Of a DNA stretch of 64,000 bases, positions 60,633 through 64,000 are shown piece after piece; positions within the stretch are counted from its first letter, which is position 1; each line of letters starts with the position of its first letter. The position numbers and the translations under genes were made by a program. Location: the NCBI GenBank assembly GCA_002786025.1, contig NHNW01000007.1, positions 372,001-436,000 on the forward strand, given 5' to 3'. Below the pieces are notes generated by a model. The model saw only the letters and a list, made by a program, of their open reading frames with translations. It was not told where the DNA came from and did not search any database. Origin of the DNA: Zasmidium citrigriseum. Taxonomy: Eukaryota; Ascomycota; Dothideomycetes; Mycosphaerellales; Mycosphaerellaceae.

Positions 60633-62489
60633 ATGTTGCGTCTTGCATCGTCGCGATGCCCGCACTGGGATCCCACAGCGCTCGCGAGAGCCTTCAATCT
60701 GCCATGGCAGCCTTCACGGACTGCCGCCACGCTGCAGAAGCGCAGGCCATCTCGAATGGTCCTGTCCGAGAGAGTGGCTCAGGGAGCACCAAAGACTGCT
60801 CCGAGTGGCAGGCCAGCACCTAGGAGGACGAGGAACAGCCCATTTGGCGGGTTGAATACTACTCAGGCGCCGAGGACATTGCAGGTGGAGAAGAACAAGA
60901 TATCTTCTGCAGAAAGGAGACGGCAGTCAAGATCGAAGGGCAAGAAGGATGAGAAGGATAAGGATCCAATGAGGGCTTTGAAGATGCAGAGGAGGTTGGC
61001 CAATGTTTCATACGAGAAGCGATCGAGAGTCAAGCAAGAGATCATGGAACGGGACAGTTTTGACGAATTCGATTTATTGCCAACGATCCAGGAGGCTATC
61101 CCAGAAGCGCTGGGTGGAATGGTTGATGTCTCTCCGACTCCGATTCAACGACTTGCAATACCAACACTGCTCGAGATGCCGGATGGAAAGCGCAGGAAGA
61201 AGAAAAGAATGGTCGCTGAGCCGAAGAAAGAGATGAAGCAATACTTGTTGGCAGCAGAGACTGGATCGGGCAAGACGCTTGCCTACGTTCTGCCAGTCCT
61301 GAATGCGATCAAGGGGCTGGAAGTGCTGGATAAGACACGAGCGGAGGTCGAAGCCGTTGAGAAAGAGACAGAGAAACACATCCGGGGGAAAGCGTTTGAG
61401 CTGGATTCGCCTGTCGATGAGCATTCCAACGCAGGCAGACCGAGAGCTATCATCCTGCTGCCCACGTCTGAGTTGGTTGCCCAGGTGGGTGCTTTGGTGA
61501 AGAGTCTGTCCCACAAAGTCAAATTCCGAGCAGCTTTGATCAGCGCTGCATTCTCTGGAACTGTCATTCGAAACCGGCTATTCGCACCGTCTGGTGTCGA
61601 CGTCGTAATTGCCACGCCGCATCTGATCAGCAGCATCACCGAGAGCGATCCCAACATCCTATCAAGAGTCTCACACTTGGTCATTGACGAAGCGGACAGT
61701 CTGCTAGATCGTTCATTCAGCCCCATCACCTCAGCAATCATCGACCGCGCCAGCCCTTCACTCCAACAGCTCATCTTCTGCTCAGCAACGATCCCCCGAA
61801 GCATGGACTCATACCTCAACAAACGCTACCCAGAGACAAAACGACTAGCGACACCAAACCTCCACGCCATCCCCCGCCGCGTCCAACTGAGCGTAGTCGA
61901 CATCGAGAAAGTACCCTACCAAGGAAACCGCGACCTAGCCTGTGCCCAAACAATCTGGGACATCGGCAAAGAAGCCGCAGAAGCAGGCGAGGACCGACAA
62001 AAGAAAATCGTCGTCTTCGTTAATGAACGTGAAAAGACCATCGAACTCGCCAACTACCTCCGCTCCAAAGGTATCGATGCAAACGCCTTATCCCGAGACA
62101 GCGATGATAGGAAACAAGCCGAGATCCTCGCGTCCTTCACCGGCGCCGCAAGCCAACCTCCTACCAAAACCTCCCCTCCCGACGAACCACTCAGCCCCGG
62201 CGACCTCGCCGAACGCACTACCGGCTACAAACCCACCCTCCGCAAACTCGAAAACACCAAAGTCCTCGTCATGACCGACATCGGCTCCCGCGGCATCGAC
62301 ACCCTCCTCGTCAAACACGTCATTCTCTACGACGTCCCGCACACCAGTATTGATTTCATTCATCGCCTCGGTCGTGTGGGACGAATGGGACGCCGAGGAA
62401 GAGGGATTGTGTTGGTGGGCAAGCATGATCGGAAGGACATCGTTAAGGAGATTAGGGAGGGGATGTTTAAGGGGCAGGCGCTGATTTAG
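60633..62489 (+). CDS. MRH4: Mitochondrial DEAD-box RNA helicase Mrh4
   Basis: Single exon, 618 aa. Basic presequence (MLRLASSRCPHWDPTALARAF). Q-motif region PTPIQRLAIPTL; Walker A AAETGSGKT (about 208); PTSELVAQ; motif II VIDEADSLLD (about 350); motif III CSAT; C-terminal RecA lobe with VFVNERE, TDIGSRGID and HRLGRVGRMGRRG. Insertions of Lys-rich sequence before motif I and of Pro-rich sequence (about 505-535) match fungal Mrh4, needed late in assembly of the mitochondrial large subunit. Confidence 0.92.
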   Translation: MLRLASSRCPHWDPTALARAFNLPWQPSRTAATLQKRRPSRMVLSERVAQGAPKTAPSGRPAPRRTRNSPFGGLNTTQAPRTLQVEKNKISSAERRRQSRSKGKKDEKDKDPMRALKMQRRLANVSYEKRSRVKQEIMERDSFDEFDLLPTIQEAIPEALGGMVDVSPTPIQRLAIPTLLEMPDGKRRKKKRMVAEPKKEMKQYLLAAETGSGKTLAYVLPVLNAIKGLEVLDKTRAEVEAVEKETEKHIRGKAFELDSPVDEHSNAGRPRAIILLPTSELVAQVGALVKSLSHKVKFRAALISAAFSGTVIRNRLFAPSGVDVVIATPHLISSITESDPNILSRVSHLVIDEADSLLDRSFSPITSAIIDRASPSLQQLIFCSATIPRSMDSYLNKRYPETKRLATPNLHAIPRRVQLSVVDIEKVPYQGNRDLACAQTIWDIGKEAAEAGEDRQKKIVVFVNEREKTIELANYLRSKGIDANALSRDSDDRKQAEILASFTGAASQPPTKTSPPDEPLSPGDLAERTTGYKPTLRKLENTKVLVMTDIGSRGIDTLLVKHVILYDVPHTSIDFIHRLGRVGRMGRRGRGIVLVGKHDRKDIVKEIREGMFKGQALI

Positions 62490-62863
62490 ATGGTGATGGT
62501 GATACCCTGTACAGATATTTGGGAAATGTATAAGTGCTCCTCTCTGACCCTCCTTCTCATACCTTTTGTGGGTGGGAGGAAATTATGTCCTATCCGCCTG
62601 GACACTGAAACAGGCGCAGCCATTTCTGATGTTGCGACTTGCTCAAACCAGCGCGGAAAAGTATGTGATTCTGGCTCCCAGTCGTCTTCAGTCTTCTCCC
62701 TCTCGTCCACAAGAATGGAGACAGGCCTAACACGCGGTGAGCTACAAACTTTCATACCGGCAATCGAAGCTATAAACGGCTTTTCTGTATACCACTGATA
62801 GGTACATACCAATATCATCCGTCTCATGGTCCCGTAACCTCATATCATCTCTCAGTCTAATCC
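62490..62863. other. Convergent intergenic, nothing recognised
   Basis: 3' flanks of MRH4 and the aldo-keto reductase. Confidence 0.45.
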
Positions 62864-63901
62864 TTATTTGCTGTGCCAGAACTTCGCCTTCCCATGCTTC
62901 CCATCATCATCCTCCAACCCTTCATACAAATCCACCTTCCAGCTCTTACTCGGATTATTATACCTATGATGAAACTTCCCCAGCCCATCAATCTTCTTCA
63001 AATCCTTCTTCTTAAGCACACACTCCGGGGCGTGAAAATTGGACGAGATATACTCTTTGTGAATACTCTTCGGGATCACGCTCGTTCCCCGGCTCATTCC
63101 CCACTGCAGCACGACTTGAGCAGGCGTGCAGGAGCGTTTTCTGGCGATTTTGTTTACTATCTTGTTTTTGAGGAGAGGGTCGGGAGGGCCTGAGTTGTCG
63201 TACGTGGGGTTTGTTCCGGCCAGTGGAGAGTAGGCGGTTACGTGTATGGAGTGGTTTGCATGCCATTGAATCCATTCGTTTTGTTGGAGGTAGGGGTGGA
63301 GTTCCATCTGGTGCACGGCTGGTGGGACGGAGGTATGGTTCAGGAGGTCTTGCAATTGGGCGGGCGAGAAATTGGATACGCCGATGTGGCGAGTCTTGCC
63401 TTTTTGCAGGAGAAGAGCCATCGCGCCCCAGGTATCGACGTATGAGATTTTCTTTCCAGAGAACAGTGTGTCCGCTACCGGCCAATGCATATGGTAGAGG
63501 TCCAGGTACGTCAAGCCCAGTTTATGCAGCGAGGCATCGAGGCCTGCTTCCACGCGATTGGGGTCATGATTATCATTCCAGAGTTTGCTGGTGATCCAGA
63601 GATCCTCGCGCTGTATACCGGTACGGAGAAGACCATCACGAATACCCTTTCCTACTTCCTCTTCGTTGCCGTAGGCGGCGGCGCAATCGATATGCCGGTA
63701 GCCAGTACGGATTGCCCAGGACACTGCTTCGCTAGTGTTCTTCTCTTTCAGGTTCCAGGTTCCGAAGCCCAGGAGGGGGATTGCGTCGAGGGTGAGGGGT
63801 TCAACTGGGGATTCGATAGGCGTGATGGGGATCTGGTCGTTTGGTTGGGATTTAGCTAGGACGAAGGCTGCCAATGGCAGGAGGGTGAGTGGCTTCATCA
63901 T
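62864..63901 (-). CDS. Aldo-keto reductase with signal-peptide-like N terminus
   Basis: Single exon, 345 aa. The fold is a TIM-barrel NADPH-dependent carbonyl reductase. Catalytic tetrad visible: Asp and Tyr in GYRHIDCAAAYGNEEEVG (about 68-85), Lys in TSKLWND (about 105), His in YHMHWP (about 138). AKR signature IGVSNFSPAQLQDLL and cofactor site VIPKSIHKEYISSNF follow. The first 17 residues (MMKPLTLLPLAAFVLAK) form a hydrophobic signal-peptide-like stretch, unusual for a normally cytosolic family; NxS/T sites (NTS, NHT, NHS) are compatible with secretory-pathway entry. Substrate unknown. Confidence 0.9.
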   Translation of the reverse strand: MMKPLTLLPLAAFVLAKSQPNDQIPITPIESPVEPLTLDAIPLLGFGTWNLKEKNTSEAVSWAIRTGYRHIDCAAAYGNEEEVGKGIRDGLLRTGIQREDLWITSKLWNDNHDPNRVEAGLDASLHKLGLTYLDLYHMHWPVADTLFSGKKISYVDTWGAMALLLQKGKTRHIGVSNFSPAQLQDLLNHTSVPPAVHQMELHPYLQQNEWIQWHANHSIHVTAYSPLAGTNPTYDNSGPPDPLLKNKIVNKIARKRSCTPAQVVLQWGMSRGTSVIPKSIHKEYISSNFHAPECVLKKKDLKKIDGLGKFHHRYNNPSKSWKVDLYEGLEDDDGKHGKAKFWHSK

Positions 63902-64000
63902 CGTGGCTGATGAGGTTGACAGAGGAGGTGAGAGGGTGCTCGAGCAGGCGATGAGCTGCAGCTCTGATACTTAACCATTCCTTGCCCCGTCCCCCACTTC

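Overview
The window looks like nuclear DNA of a filamentous ascomycete, most likely a Dothideomycete (Capnodiales/Mycosphaerellales-like; the class is an inference from overall protein character, not a search). Evidence for a fungus: genes are split by short GT-AG introns of about 44-63 bp with NCTRAC branch sites, and the proteins include retromer Vps17, midasin, Bud4/anillin, a HET-domain protein, a cutinase and a fungal rhodopsin-type 7TM protein.

Layout. 1-563 is the 5' part of a secreted cutinase (minus strand, runs off the left edge). 564-3037 is gene-free and carries old, diverged repeats. 3038-7863 is a divergent pair: VPS17 (minus) and the mitochondrial recycling GTPase MEF2 (plus). 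8507-8635 is a tRNA-Val(CAC) gene whose variable loop is interrupted by a 58-nt insert with full spliceosomal-intron signals, flanked by D-arm-like repeats. 9.1-21.2 kb is an accessory block of poorly characterised multi-exon genes; two of them share a possible nuclease-like D...[E/Q]xK pattern, one has an FHA-like domain and one has a C-terminal WHPDRF motif. 21.3-27.3 kb has a Nudix hydrolase, an APC-family amino-acid/GABA-type permease and a rhodopsin-type membrane protein. 27.6-29.6 kb holds two tandem MYND-finger paralogues.

29.8-44.1 kb is one uninterrupted 14.3-kb ORF for midasin (MDN1/REA1), divergent from the mitochondrial ribosomal protein bL12m gene, whose only intron seems to end in GG instead of AG. 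Then come an MFS transporter divergent from pyrroline-5-carboxylate reductase, a gene-poor stretch, a HET-domain protein, a membrane-anchored Ppn2-like phosphatase, BUD4 divergent from the mitochondrial DEAD-box helicase MRH4, and an aldo-keto reductase with a signal-peptide-like N terminus.

How they fit together: most genes are independent housekeeping or accessory loci. Three genes of mitochondrial translation or mitoribosome assembly (MEF2, bL12m, MRH4) each lie head-to-head with a large housekeeping gene over a 0.2-0.5 kb shared upstream region. The most unusual items are the tRNA with a spliceosomal-type intron and the GT-GG intron of the bL12m gene. Exon boundaries were set by hand from splice motifs and frame continuity, so they are models, not transcript-verified structures.
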